Of a stretch of DNA of 64,000 nucleotides, positions 18,836 to 28,347 are shown in pieces. The notes beneath the pieces were generated by a model, which had not been told where the DNA came from, did not search any database, and saw only the letters and a list, made by a program, of their open reading frames with translations. The stretch spans positions 502,801-566,800 of the forward strand of contig MKTW01000011.1 of assembly GCA_001898405.1 (NCBI GenBank). The letters are read 5' to 3'. The first letter of the stretch is position 1, and every line of letters starts with the position of its first letter. This DNA comes from Sphingobacteriales bacterium 44-61. GTDB lineage: Bacteria > Bacteroidota > Bacteroidia > Chitinophagales > Chitinophagaceae. The translations under genes and the position numbers were made by a program.

Positions 18836-20608
18836 TTAACTGAATTTCAATGTGTGCTTAAAAGGTGTGTTACCTGTGAGATATACATACATGCCTTTCG
18901 TACGCAGGCTGCCGAAGTGAGTGCTGTAGCGTTCGCCTTCAAGCCCGCGGATCATCCTTACATTGCCGGTTCCCGGCCCGAAATTGATCGTGTCGCCCCC
19001 AAACTCATAACTGCCTTCACCGCTGGTAAGAAAGCTGTTCTCGTTTTCACCTGCAGTTACTCCATTAAGTTTACCGCCTTCGTTAAAGCACAGCTCGATG
19101 GTAACAGATACACCTTCTGAGCCTGTTACTTCAAAGTCCAGTTGATCGCTGCCATTATTTTCAGTGAGCGTTACCTTTGTTTCCAGCGTTTTGACATTGC
19201 TTACAGGGCGGTTGGAAAAATCCATTTTATTCCAGAAACGGTCATCAATGCTGGGCGATAAAGCATAGTCTCCATCTTTTTTTCGTTTATCTTTCGGCAG
19301 TGGCTGATAATATGGCGCTGAAAGTTTCCGGTAAAGCACATATTTATTCCCTTCTTTTTTCATTCCATCGCTATAGAAATAACCCATGCTGAAGAATGAG
19401 GAAGAAAGGCGCATGTATTTGAGAATGGCTTTCCCTTTGCGGTAAGCAAAGAAATTAGGGCTGTTGGAACGGCCCGATGCAATGATTGTAGGAAGGTCTG
19501 GTCCTCCAAAAAAAGTCGTGGTTGTATCATTGCGGCGGATGCGGAGCAAGCTGGAAGTGGTGAACAATTTTTCAAAGCTGACCGGTAATGTAGCCGATGC
19601 AGGCAATTGCTGCTGCAATACCGGATTTTCCAGGAAATCATAGATCGTGTTGCCTACGATTTCTTTGTCGAAGCCCGGCAACGTTTCTATAAAGCGGGCA
19701 ACGGCAGCGAACATGCCATTGTTGAGCTTGATAGCCAGATAACGGTAGTGCAGGTAGAATGCCATAATGTTTTTAGATGACCACTGGTCCTGGCGGCGGG
19801 AATCATTTACTGCAAGGTTGCCATCGGGGTCCATATAGTAATAGGCCATTTCAAGGTTCTTCTTTGCATAATCAAACATGGCCGGTTTGTTGAGCAAGCG
19901 TCCCAGCGTGATCATGGAATTGTTTTCCACATTTGCATAGTTCTGGCTTCTCTCAGGATAATGACCATCCTTGTCCTGGAATATGCCTTCTCCCAGCCAG
20001 TCATCGATACGATTGAGATAGCGTTTATCAGGATATAATTCGTTCAGTCTCGCCAGCACCCCACACACTGCAAAGCGATGGTTGGGCGTGTGCACACCAC
20101 CCGTGATCAACGCTTCGCCGGCTTTGCGGATAAATTTTTTTACTTCACTGTTGATCTTGCTCATGGCAGCTGAATTATCCCTTGCCAGGATATAAGCGCC
20201 CGCTGTGAGCGACTCCATCATGAAAGCCGTGTCTGGCGGGGATTCGAGGTTGCCGGCATTCAACGTACCGTCTTCCGATTGGTGCTCAAGCATAGTTGCT
20301 GTAAGCCTTTCCAGTGGTGCAGCCAGCCTTGCATCATGATAATATTTGGATGATGGGCTTGCATAAGCTGAAGCCAGGTAAGCGAACTCATAGCCCAATG
20401 CCCGGCCTGTACCTACTTTCTGCGTTTGAAGAATGGCGCTTACCTTTTCATCGTTGGCCGCAATAAGGTTGTTCATGAAATCTGTATCAATGCCGCCCTG
20501 ATTGCCTTGAGCGGCTGAAAGAAAGGGACTTCCAAACTGGGCGAGTGCGACAAAGGCGCCCGCTTTCATGGATGTTTTCAGGAATTCACTACGGTTAATA
20601 TTTTTCAT
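18836..20608 (-). CDS. (alpha/alpha)-toroid plus beta-sandwich protein, lyase-like (putative polysaccharide lyase)
   Basis: 590 aa from ATG at 20608 (MKNINRSEFLKTSMKAGAFVALAQF); the longer frame to 20761 runs into the susD coding sequence and is not credible. The N-terminus has a Tat-like NRSEFLK followed by a hydrophobic stretch, so it is exported. Residues about 50-360 look like an alpha/alpha toroid (HTPNHRFAVCGVLARLNELYP, YPERSQNYANVENNSMITLGRLL, NDSRRQDQWS), and residues about 370-590 are beta-rich. This is the layout of many PL families (PL8, PL21, PL27 and heparinase II/III types), but I cannot assign one. The neighbouring GH105, which needs lyase-generated unsaturated ends, supports a lyase. 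Asn, His, Tyr and Arg in those motifs are candidate catalytic residues. Confidence 0.6.
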   Translation of the reverse strand: MKNINRSEFLKTSMKAGAFVALAQFGSPFLSAAQGNQGGIDTDFMNNLIAANDEKVSAILQTQKVGTGRALGYEFAYLASAYASPSSKYYHDARLAAPLERLTATMLEHQSEDGTLNAGNLESPPDTAFMMESLTAGAYILARDNSAAMSKINSEVKKFIRKAGEALITGGVHTPNHRFAVCGVLARLNELYPDKRYLNRIDDWLGEGIFQDKDGHYPERSQNYANVENNSMITLGRLLNKPAMFDYAKKNLEMAYYYMDPDGNLAVNDSRRQDQWSSKNIMAFYLHYRYLAIKLNNGMFAAVARFIETLPGFDKEIVGNTIYDFLENPVLQQQLPASATLPVSFEKLFTTSSLLRIRRNDTTTTFFGGPDLPTIIASGRSNSPNFFAYRKGKAILKYMRLSSSFFSMGYFYSDGMKKEGNKYVLYRKLSAPYYQPLPKDKRKKDGDYALSPSIDDRFWNKMDFSNRPVSNVKTLETKVTLTENNGSDQLDFEVTGSEGVSVTIELCFNEGGKLNGVTAGENENSFLTSGEGSYEFGGDTINFGPGTGNVRMIRGLEGERYSTHFGSLRTKGMYVYLTGNTPFKHTLKFS

Positions 20609-20655
20609 ATAAAGAGTATTACGTTTTATTAGTTCATTCAATGAAATGTCCGGGG

Positions 20656-22272
20656 TTATTGATAGCCCTGATTCTGTACCAGCAATGGGTTCAATACAAA
20701 AGCACTTGTCGGGATCGGGAATATCCTGCGATAGGTTTCTGAATTGGTTTTGAATCCCCATGACCCTTCATATTTTCCAAAACGGATCATATCGTTGCGG
20801 TGCCATGTTTCTGAAACAAACTCACGTGCTCTTTCTGCATACAGATAGTCCAACGTTACAGATGAAAGCGGGGCGGAAGTTGTCCGTTCGGCACGCAGCA
20901 TATTGGCGAGAGACAATGCAGTATGCCCAAGCGTGGGAGTGCCTCCGCGAAGAATGGCTTCCGATTTCATCAATATGATATCTGAAAACCGGAAGATGGG
21001 CATATCATTATTCTGGTTCCTGGAAATGGAAGTGCTGTCGGGATAAAACTTATTGTTGCGGTATCCCATGTTCCAGCCGATCTCATCGTTGCCCACGTCG
21101 AAAGTGGCTACACTTTGACGCAGCACAATATCCGGGGTGAGGTTAACATGGAAGCTGTAAGGAGCTGAGCCATCAGAACCGGTATAAGTTTGGTCATAGC
21201 CTTTCTTGGTAGTAGTTACGATCACAGGCGTTCCATCATGATAATACTGCAGACCCGTAAGCCACTGATCATTGCGGATATCATTGGGGTCGTCAAAATG
21301 TGCATAGAATTCAGGAAGCGTGCTCTCAGGCCCTTCAGGCGTATAAGGCAATGAGTATTTTTTTCTCATCGATCTTGGTATATCGTACCTGGCGCGGTAC
21401 ATCATTCCATTGGTGCCCGGCGCTGGCAATGCAGAAGGATCATAAGGGATAGTAAAAATGAATTCCTTCATCTGCGGACCATTGTTGGGGTAGAACATAC
21501 GCAGGTAACTGCTCCTGGGTTCCAGGTTATACCTGCCGGACTGAATAATACTGTCGCAGGCAGCTATGCAATCATTGTAGCGGGCTGTGCCGGTGTAGTA
21601 TTCAGCATTCACATACATCTTAGCCAGCAATGCGAAAGCCATGTATTTGTTGGCACGGCCATAGGTAGCTGTTCCAACAGTAGGGCTGAGATAGGGAAGG
21701 GCTGATTTCACTTCGCTTTCAATAAAGTTGAAAACCTCTGTGCGTGGCACATTTGCCCTTGGTTTGAAATCGCCATACACTGTATCGAGCGGCAAATTGC
21801 CAAACAGGTCCATCATCATGAAATAACCTAAGGCTCTTACCATTTTCAATTCACTCAGGTTGGCTACTTTGGAAGCGCCTTCCGGCATGGTTTGCCTTAG
21901 GATGGATATAGCCTGGTTGCTGGTTCCGATCAATTTTGATAAATAGCTCCAGCTCGCCCCGGTGAAACCGTGATCTCTTGTCCAGTCGTGATAATGCAGC
22001 ATTCGGTAATTCTGGTTGTCGAACCAGTTGCCGCCACGTGCAGGCATGATCGCTTCATCACTGCTCAGTGTTTGCTCAAACCAGTAGGAGATTGCAAAGT
22101 CATGCCTTAATGCGGTGTAAGCCGGCCCCATGGCCTGTACATATTGGGCTTCATTCTGGGGAAAAACATTCGGTGTCAGTTCCGTGGTAATAGGAACTTC
22201 TACCTTGTGGCAGGAAGCCATTACGCTCAACAGGAGCGTGGGTGCCACTATATAGTTCATGATTTTTTTCAT
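20656..22272 (-). CDS. SusD/RagB-family nutrient-binding outer membrane lipoprotein
   Basis: 538 aa from ATG at 22272 (MKKIMNYIVAPTLLLSVMASCHK); the longer frame uses TTG. The lipobox SVMASC makes it a lipoprotein. SusD signatures are the N-terminal helical SusD-like_3/RagB region (AQYVQAMGPAYTALRHDFAISYWFEQ, EVFNFIESEVKSALPYL, RANKYMAFALLAKMYVNAEYY) and the C-terminal domain ending in ERAREFVSETWHRNDMIRFGKYEGSW ... RIFPIPTSAFVLNPLLVQNQGY. It caps the SusC porin encoded 28 bp upstream and captures the glycan. Its downstream neighbour (47 bp) is the lyase-like gene, giving a standard PUL order. Confidence 0.95.
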   Translation of the reverse strand: MKKIMNYIVAPTLLLSVMASCHKVEVPITTELTPNVFPQNEAQYVQAMGPAYTALRHDFAISYWFEQTLSSDEAIMPARGGNWFDNQNYRMLHYHDWTRDHGFTGASWSYLSKLIGTSNQAISILRQTMPEGASKVANLSELKMVRALGYFMMMDLFGNLPLDTVYGDFKPRANVPRTEVFNFIESEVKSALPYLSPTVGTATYGRANKYMAFALLAKMYVNAEYYTGTARYNDCIAACDSIIQSGRYNLEPRSSYLRMFYPNNGPQMKEFIFTIPYDPSALPAPGTNGMMYRARYDIPRSMRKKYSLPYTPEGPESTLPEFYAHFDDPNDIRNDQWLTGLQYYHDGTPVIVTTTKKGYDQTYTGSDGSAPYSFHVNLTPDIVLRQSVATFDVGNDEIGWNMGYRNNKFYPDSTSISRNQNNDMPIFRFSDIILMKSEAILRGGTPTLGHTALSLANMLRAERTTSAPLSSVTLDYLYAERAREFVSETWHRNDMIRFGKYEGSWGFKTNSETYRRIFPIPTSAFVLNPLLVQNQGYQ

Positions 22273-22300
22273 ACACAAAAATTTGTTCGCAATAATTAGT

Positions 22301-25261
22301 TTAGAACGACACGTTCACGCCAAGAAGGAAGGTCCGTGTGCGTGGATAGAAATTGTTATTGTCATAACCTGGTGCAAGGCCTCCCTGGCTGATCTCCGGA
22401 TCGATGCCAGTGTAGTTGGTGATCACGAACAGGTTGTTGCCGGAAACATATACACGCAGTGATTTGATGTATTCACCAAGGCCGCGGAAATTATAGGCCA
22501 GCGTTGCATTATCCAGGCGCACATAGTTGCCGCTTTCAATAAAGCGTGAAGAGTACTTGAACACGTTCACATCAGTGATCGGTTCTCCTGCTGCATCGCT
22601 AAGGATATTGCTGTATTGCGCGGTGCTCGGACGGAAAAGATCTGCACGGGTCGCATTAAAGATCTTGTTGCCAAAGCTTCCACGGAAAAAGAAATTCAGG
22701 TCAAAATTGCCATACCGGAATGAGTTGGACCATCCTGCAAGGAGCTTGGGTTGCGGGCTTCCCAGGTATCTGTAATCGGTACCTATCAGTGGAGTGATGG
22801 TAAGCACGCCTTTCTGATTATAATATTGTGAGATACCGTTTTCATTTTTGCCTGCATACTCCAAAGTGAAGAACTGACCCAGCGGTTTGCCTGATTTCAG
22901 GATCTGGATAGTGCTTCCTGTTTGGCCCTGCCCATTGGGGCCGGTAATGCGTACGGAATCGCCACCAGCGAATAAGGGATTGGTAAGACTGGTGATCTCG
23001 TTGCGGTTATGAGCGAGATTGATGCTGGTGGTCCATTTGAAACGGCTGGTGTTAACAGGGCTTGCGCTCAGGCTCAATTCGATGCCTTTATTGTTCATAC
23101 TTCCTCCGTTGGCAGTGATGCGGCCTGTAGGGATAAGTGCAGGGTTAACATTATAAGCATAGATCATGCCTTTGGTGTTCTTGTCATACACTTCGAGTGT
23201 GCCGCTCAGTTTTCCTTTCCATAAAGAGAAATCCAAACCGATATTGGTCATGCTGGTCCTTTCCCATTCCAGGTCAGGGTTGTCTCCCTGGATAGGGCCA
23301 TAAGCTGCGAGCTGTGTGCCGTTGTTATAGAAAGTGCCGAGGCTGCCCGACATGATCTGGGCAGTGTAAGCATTAAAGCCGGTCGAATTACCCGTTACAC
23401 CGTAGCTGGCTCTCAGTTTAAGATCAGAGAACAATGATTGATCAGCCATAAATTTTTCCTGGATCAGCCTCCATGAAAGGCCTACGGAAGGGAAGTAACC
23501 CCATTTATTGTTGGCGCCAAATACAGAGCTGCCGTCTCTGCGCACAGAAGCCTGCAGCATGTATTTATTTTTAAAGCTATAATTAACCCGGGCGAAATCG
23601 GAGATCAACCGTACTTCCTGGTAAATACCATCAGCTCCGAAATTGACACGGAAGGGACCGATCGCATAGGGATTGCTTAAAGCGAGATTGTTGTAGCCTA
23701 AATTGTCTGAAGGGAAATTGGTGCTGGTGGTCTGAAAACCTTCACCGATCACATTTTGCTGCCAGGAATAACCAAGCACTGCATTGATATTGTGTTCACC
23801 AAAACGTTTATTCCATGTGAAGAACGTTTCGAGCACTTTAGCAGTATTCTGGTAAGAACTTCTCAACGCAAGACCATTGGTGCCGAAATTCGCAAGAGCA
23901 CTGTACCGGGAGAAATAGGAGTCGTAATATTCTCCATGCAGCATATTGGAATTCTGGTAAGAGATATTCAGATCATAAGTCAATCCCCAGGGAAGTTTGA
24001 CATTGGTATTGAAACTGCCGATCAGGTTATTGGTCTTGGTATTATCCTGTGATTGCTCCATCATGGCAACAGGATTATAGGAATTTACTGTAGCGAAGTT
24101 TTCGAAATAAGTGCCGTCATCATTCTTTATCGGTGATACAGGCAGGTAGCGGATCATTTGTGTCAGCACTGTATTGAGGTAAGGGACATTATTGGCAACG
24201 GCATGGGAGTTGTTAAGCATGAGGCTGAACTTCACCTTATCATTAATTGCATATTGCTCCAATGCAAGGCGCACGATCACTTTTTCCAGATCACTGAAGC
24301 GCATGATGCCTTCTTTCTTCGCATAGTTGATGCTGGCATTATAAATGGTCTTGTCTGATCCGCCACTGATGGAAAGATTCTGATTGTGTGATACAGCCGA
24401 CTCGCGCTGCACTTCTTTCTGCCAGTCGGTGTTGGCGCCTTTATCATCAGCAGGAGCGAAAGCCTGCCCATTGGCGGTCAGCAGGCCCCTGAGCTGATCT
24501 GAGTTCATCATTTCAAGCCGTTTGGAAACTTTTTCAAGCCCCACATAGCCGGAATAAGAAATAGTAGCCTGTCCTTTCCTTCCTTTTTTAGTGGTGACCA
24601 TGATCACGCCATTGGCAGCGCGATTACCATAGATGGCAGTGGCAGCAGCATCTTTCAGTACATCGAAAGTGGCAATATCATCCGGAGCAAGAATGGAAAT
24701 ATCTGCACCGGGAACACCGTCGATCACATAAAAAGGAGATTGTGAACTGTTGAGGGTGGATGCACCGCGAAGGATCACAGCGGCAGGGGCATTGGGGTTG
24801 CCGCTGGCAGTTATGTTCAGCCCGGCAACCTTGCCTTGCAGCAATTGTGCGGGATCAACAATAGCACCGCGGTTGAATTCGTCGGGTTTGACGGTGGTGA
24901 TGGCGCTCGTCAGTTGTTTCCTGTTCTGATTACCATAACCGATCACTACCACATCGCTAAGAACGGTAGCAGTATCGGCCAGTGATACATTGATCACAGA
25001 CCGATCGCCAACATTGACTTCTTCAGCCCTGAAGTTGACTGAACTAAATACCAGTACCGCAGTACCGGCAGGTAAGGAGATGGAGTAGCTGCCCTGTTCG
25101 TTGGTGACAGTAGCATTGCTCGTTCCTTTTTGTGTAACTGTTACGCCGGGAAGGGATGCTCCGCCGGTAGAAGTTACTTTTCCCGTAACGGTGCGGTTTT
25201 GTGCCCATACACCGAGGAAAGGGAAGGTCATTAATAGAAGCAAACAGATTTTACTTTTCAT
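22301..25261 (-). CDS. SusC/RagA-family TonB-dependent outer membrane transporter
   Basis: 986 aa with a signal peptide ending at VWAQ. It contains a carboxypeptidase-regulatory-like domain (about 22-105, VTGKVTSTGGASLPGVTV), a TonB-box-like/plug region (VVVIGYGNQNRKQLTSAIT; LLQGKVAGLNI; FYVIDGVPGADISILAPDDIATFDVLKDAAATAIYG) and a 22-strand barrel ending in FLLGVNVSF. There is no STN domain, so no direct link to a FecR-type anti-sigma factor is expected, in contrast to the SusC at the right edge. It imports the oligosaccharide bound by the adjacent SusD. It is the promoter-proximal gene of the run reaching to 5030 and faces the GH95 gene across 461 bp. Confidence 0.96.
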   Translation of the reverse strand: MKSKICLLLLMTFPFLGVWAQNRTVTGKVTSTGGASLPGVTVTQKGTSNATVTNEQGSYSISLPAGTAVLVFSSVNFRAEEVNVGDRSVINVSLADTATVLSDVVVIGYGNQNRKQLTSAITTVKPDEFNRGAIVDPAQLLQGKVAGLNITASGNPNAPAAVILRGASTLNSSQSPFYVIDGVPGADISILAPDDIATFDVLKDAAATAIYGNRAANGVIMVTTKKGRKGQATISYSGYVGLEKVSKRLEMMNSDQLRGLLTANGQAFAPADDKGANTDWQKEVQRESAVSHNQNLSISGGSDKTIYNASINYAKKEGIMRFSDLEKVIVRLALEQYAINDKVKFSLMLNNSHAVANNVPYLNTVLTQMIRYLPVSPIKNDDGTYFENFATVNSYNPVAMMEQSQDNTKTNNLIGSFNTNVKLPWGLTYDLNISYQNSNMLHGEYYDSYFSRYSALANFGTNGLALRSSYQNTAKVLETFFTWNKRFGEHNINAVLGYSWQQNVIGEGFQTTSTNFPSDNLGYNNLALSNPYAIGPFRVNFGADGIYQEVRLISDFARVNYSFKNKYMLQASVRRDGSSVFGANNKWGYFPSVGLSWRLIQEKFMADQSLFSDLKLRASYGVTGNSTGFNAYTAQIMSGSLGTFYNNGTQLAAYGPIQGDNPDLEWERTSMTNIGLDFSLWKGKLSGTLEVYDKNTKGMIYAYNVNPALIPTGRITANGGSMNNKGIELSLSASPVNTSRFKWTTSINLAHNRNEITSLTNPLFAGGDSVRITGPNGQGQTGSTIQILKSGKPLGQFFTLEYAGKNENGISQYYNQKGVLTITPLIGTDYRYLGSPQPKLLAGWSNSFRYGNFDLNFFFRGSFGNKIFNATRADLFRPSTAQYSNILSDAAGEPITDVNVFKYSSRFIESGNYVRLDNATLAYNFRGLGEYIKSLRVYVSGNNLFVITNYTGIDPEISQGGLAPGYDNNNFYPRTRTFLLGVNVSF

Positions 25262-25722
25262 ACGACAATCGTCAGTTTGGATGAAAGATGTTTTTTAACC
25301 TGGCATGGCGGTTAAAGAACCGCAGACCGGTCAGGGCAAGCCAGGGGTGCGCGGGCAATTGTTACCCGTGTGAATAGACAGGAAAGGAATAATGATTTCT
25401 GTAGGAAAGGTTGTTTTCTCTTATTGTGATACGGTCGCGGGAGAAACTAAAAAGTGATGTTTTAATCTGTGTCGGTTCGTACCAGGTAAGGAGAAAAAAC
25501 GGGCCTGGTCAAAACCGGGAATGAAATGAGCTGTTGACATAACAATCGTTTTGGTAATGACTTCGATATGGCTTAGTGAAACGTTTGAGTATAACGTTTT
25601 ACTAACGGAAAGTTAGGGCCATTTTTTTACAATCCAAATTTTTTTTTCTTTTTTTTGTCATGCCGGCCCGGGGCTGCAAAAAGTTCTTTCCCGGTTTACC
25701 CGTTCATTATTATTTTACCTGC
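25262..25722. other. 461-bp divergent control region between susC and the GH95 gene
   Basis: No gene is supported here. The region holds the LacI-type inverted repeat at 25575-25603, an 8-bp palindrome GACCGGTC near 25325, a short T-rich tract at about 25620-25660, and a lone TTGACA at 25534 with no matching -10. No perfect TAnnTTTG element was found in either direction; AACGTTTG at 25580-25587 is a one-mismatch candidate for the GH95 side and would overlap the operator. Both flanking genes point outward, so all control of the susC-iol run and the GH95 gene probably lies here. Confidence 0.6.
25575..25603. promoter_or_regulatory. candidate LacI-family operator (29-bp inverted repeat)
   Basis: The sequence reads AGTGAAACGTT-N7-AACGTTTTACT: two 11-bp arms with one mismatch around a 7-bp centre. 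Each arm contains an AACGTT core with a central CG, the usual core of LacI/GalR operators (established knowledge). It lies 120 bp before the GH95 start and 314 bp before the susC start. The only LacI gene in the window is at 6688-7767, in the transcription unit driven from here. Confidence 0.55.
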
Positions 25723-28230
25723 ATGAAAATTGAAATGAATAATAACAGGACAGTCATCAATTATTTTGTTCATGGTATATGGTTGATTTGTTTGCTTCTG
25801 CCTGCTTCTGCCGGCGTATCTCAGTCTTTGCGTTTATGGTATAATAAACCTGCTTCCCAATGGGTGGAAGCCCTGCCTGTAGGGAATGGACATATTGGTG
25901 GAATGATCTTTGGCGGAGTGGAAGAAGAATTGATCCAGTTGAATGAAAGCACGCTTTATAGTGGCGGGCCGGTTAAAAAAAATATCAATCCGGCAGCACA
26001 TACTTATCTTCCACAGATAAGGGAAGCTTTGTTGAAAGAAGAAGATTATGCGAAAGCTGATCAGTTGACAAGAAAAATGCAGGGATTGTTCACCGAATCA
26101 TATATGCCTGCCGGGGATATTCTGATCAGGCAACTGCTGAATAATAAAAATGTTTCCGGTTACTATCGCGATCTTGATCTGCAAAAAGCTGTCGCCACCA
26201 CGCGGTTTAGTGTTGATGGTATTACTTATACAAGGGAAGTGTTCTGCTCAGCCCCTTCCAATGTAATGATCGTACGGCTTGTGTCAAGCCATAAGGGCGC
26301 TCTAAACCTGGAAGTGGCTGCTCAAAGCCAATTACATTACCGCTTATCGGCAGATAACAGCAATGAACTTACGATAAGTGGAAAGGCGCCCGCTCATGTT
26401 GATCCGAGTTATTATAATCCTAAGGGCAGGGAGCATGTGATCTATGAAGATACTTCGGGATGCAATGGCATGCGCTTCCAGTGCCGTATTAAAGCAATCG
26501 CCAATGATGGAGAGATAACAGGCGATTCTTCAGGCCTTCATGTCCGGAATGCTACTGAACTTATTTTGTATATTGCTATCGCCACCAGCTTTAATGGTTT
26601 TGATAAATGCCCTGATAAAGATGGAAAAGATGAAAAAGCCATTGCTGCTTCCATCATAGCCGAAGCTGTGAAGAAAACATACAACTCCTTACTGAAAGAG
26701 CATATAGCAGACTATCAGCAGTATTTTAACCGGGTGTCATTCATGCTGAAAGATACCAGTGTTGTCAATAAAGCCACCAGTCTGCCATCGGATGAACGCC
26801 TGCTGGCTTATTCCAATGGAGCCTATGACCCTGCATTGGAAACATTATACTTCCAGTATGGCCGCTATCTCCTTATCTCGTCTTCAAGGCCAGGCGGACC
26901 TCCGGCTAATCTTCAGGGATTATGGAATAAAGAATTGAGAGCACCCTGGAGTTCCAACTATACCATTAATATTAATACACAAATGAATTACTGGCCGGCT
27001 GAAGTAACCAACCTGTCAGAAATGCATCAGCCCTTACTTGATTTTATCAAAAACCTTTCTGTGACAGGAAAGAATACCGCCAGTGAATTCTACAGGGCCA
27101 GCGGTTGGGTAGCACATCATAATTCCGATATATGGGCCTGTTCCAACCCGGTCGGCGATGTAGGTAACGGTGATCCCGTTTGGGCCAACTGGTATATGGG
27201 AGGCAACTGGCTTTGCCAGCATTTATGGGAACATTATGCTTTTACAAAAGATAAGTCGTTTTTATCACAGGCATATCCTGTTATGAAAGAAGCTGCCTTG
27301 TTTACACTCGATTGGCTGGTAAAAGATGATGCCACCGGTTATTGGGTGACAGCCCCATCCACTTCACCGGAAAATGAATTCAGGGATAAGAATGGAAAAG
27401 AACAATCTGTATCGGTTGCTTCAACAATGGATATGTCGATCATCTGGGATTTGTTTACTAACGTGATTGAAGCATCACAAGCACTGGATATTGACGCTGC
27501 ATTCAGGGATCAGTTAATGGCGACCAGGAGTAAACTATACCCGATGCACACCGGCAGCCAGGGCGAATTGCTGGAATGGTATAAAGAGTTCAGGGAAGTG
27601 GACCCGAAACACAGGCATGCATCGCATTTGTTTGGATTGTTTCCCGGCCGGCAGATCTCGCCAGCGCAAACGCCCGCCTTTTTCAATGCAGCAAAGAAAA
27701 CGCTGGAGATACGTGGTGATGAAGGTACAGGGTGGAGCCGTGGCTGGAAGATCAACTGGTGGGCACGGCTACTCGATGGAGATCATGCCTATAAACTGAT
27801 CAGGAACCTGCTGCATTATTCCGGTGCTGATGGAAAAGGTGGTGGCGGCACTTATCCCAATTTTTTTGATGCTCATCCTCCATTCCAGATAGATGGAAAT
27901 TTTGCAGGCACGGCCGGAATGGCGGAGATGCTGCTGCAAAGCCATTTAGGCGAAATACATTTGCTGCCGGCACTTCCTTCTGCATGGAAAGAAGGTTCTG
28001 TAAAAGGATTGAAGGCAAGAGGAGGGTTTGTGGTGAATATCGATTGGAAAAATCATTACCTGACCGGGGCAACCATCACTGCTGTTGCGGATGGGACATG
28101 TACGGTGAAATATGATCGTCCTTTCACTATCAAGGGGCAAAAAACGCATCCGCAAAAAAACGGGGACAGTTATACGTGTTCCTTCAATGCTGTCAAAGGC
28201 CAAACTTATCGTATTACCACATCAAAATAA
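25723..28230 (+). CDS. GH95 alpha-L-fucosidase/alpha-L-galactosidase
   Basis: 835 aa from ATG at 25723 ([10 protein letters not shown]), which places the hydrophobic signal segment ([19 protein letters not shown]) near the N-terminus; the frame extends upstream to 25660 in sequence that does not look like a leader. GH95 signatures are clear: [38 protein letters not shown], the Asn pair in [12 protein letters not shown], the proposed acid Glu in [10 protein letters not shown] and [19 protein letters not shown]. Family members remove alpha-1,2-linked L-fucose or L-galactose from xyloglucan, RG-II or mucin-type glycans. Its divergent position next to susC and a shared operator suggests it trims side chains of the same substrate. 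Confidence 0.92.
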   Translation: MKIEMNNNRTVINYFVHGIWLICLLLPASAGVSQSLRLWYNKPASQWVEALPVGNGHIGGMIFGGVEEELIQLNESTLYSGGPVKKNINPAAHTYLPQIREALLKEEDYAKADQLTRKMQGLFTESYMPAGDILIRQLLNNKNVSGYYRDLDLQKAVATTRFSVDGITYTREVFCSAPSNVMIVRLVSSHKGALNLEVAAQSQLHYRLSADNSNELTISGKAPAHVDPSYYNPKGREHVIYEDTSGCNGMRFQCRIKAIANDGEITGDSSGLHVRNATELILYIAIATSFNGFDKCPDKDGKDEKAIAASIIAEAVKKTYNSLLKEHIADYQQYFNRVSFMLKDTSVVNKATSLPSDERLLAYSNGAYDPALETLYFQYGRYLLISSSRPGGPPANLQGLWNKELRAPWSSNYTININTQMNYWPAEVTNLSEMHQPLLDFIKNLSVTGKNTASEFYRASGWVAHHNSDIWACSNPVGDVGNGDPVWANWYMGGNWLCQHLWEHYAFTKDKSFLSQAYPVMKEAALFTLDWLVKDDATGYWVTAPSTSPENEFRDKNGKEQSVSVASTMDMSIIWDLFTNVIEASQALDIDAAFRDQLMATRSKLYPMHTGSQGELLEWYKEFREVDPKHRHASHLFGLFPGRQISPAQTPAFFNAAKKTLEIRGDEGTGWSRGWKINWWARLLDGDHAYKLIRNLLHYSGADGKGGGGTYPNFFDAHPPFQIDGNFAGTAGMAEMLLQSHLGEIHLLPALPSAWKEGSVKGLKARGGFVVNIDWKNHYLTGATITAVADGTCTVKYDRPFTIKGQKTHPQKNGDSYTCSFNAVKGQTYRITTSK

Positions 28231-28284
28231 TTCCAGGGATCAATGAAAACTGCCATAATGAATCCAGGTATTCCTTACAGTAAG

Positions 28285-28326
28285 TAACAAAAGTTACACT
28301 GGACAGTAAGTATATTAATATTTTTG
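28285..28326 (+). promoter_or_regulatory. Crp/Fnr-type box plus -7 element before the crp gene
   Basis: Box: TAAC-AAAA-GTTA at 28285-28296 (GTAAC/GTTAC arms). A perfect Bacteroidota -7 element TATTTTTG lies at 28319-28326. The distance from box centre to the end of the -7 element is 35.5 bp, which puts the box near -41, as in class II Crp/Fnr activation. A 10-bp direct repeat ACAGTAAGTA (28277-28286 and 28303-28312) flanks the box. The regulator gene starts at 28348, so autoregulation is likely (inference). Confidence 0.55.
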
Positions 28327-28347
28327 TTTGTTTACAAAGACAATTAT

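Noticed and set aside
20609-20761. N-terminal extension of the lyase-like protein
   Set aside because: The extension reads the susD gene in another frame and puts the export signal 50 residues inside; the ATG at 20608 gives a normal leader.
25534-25539. TTGACA, a sigma70-like -35 before the GH95 gene
   Set aside because: No -10 at 16-18 bp, and Bacteroidota promoters do not use this pattern.
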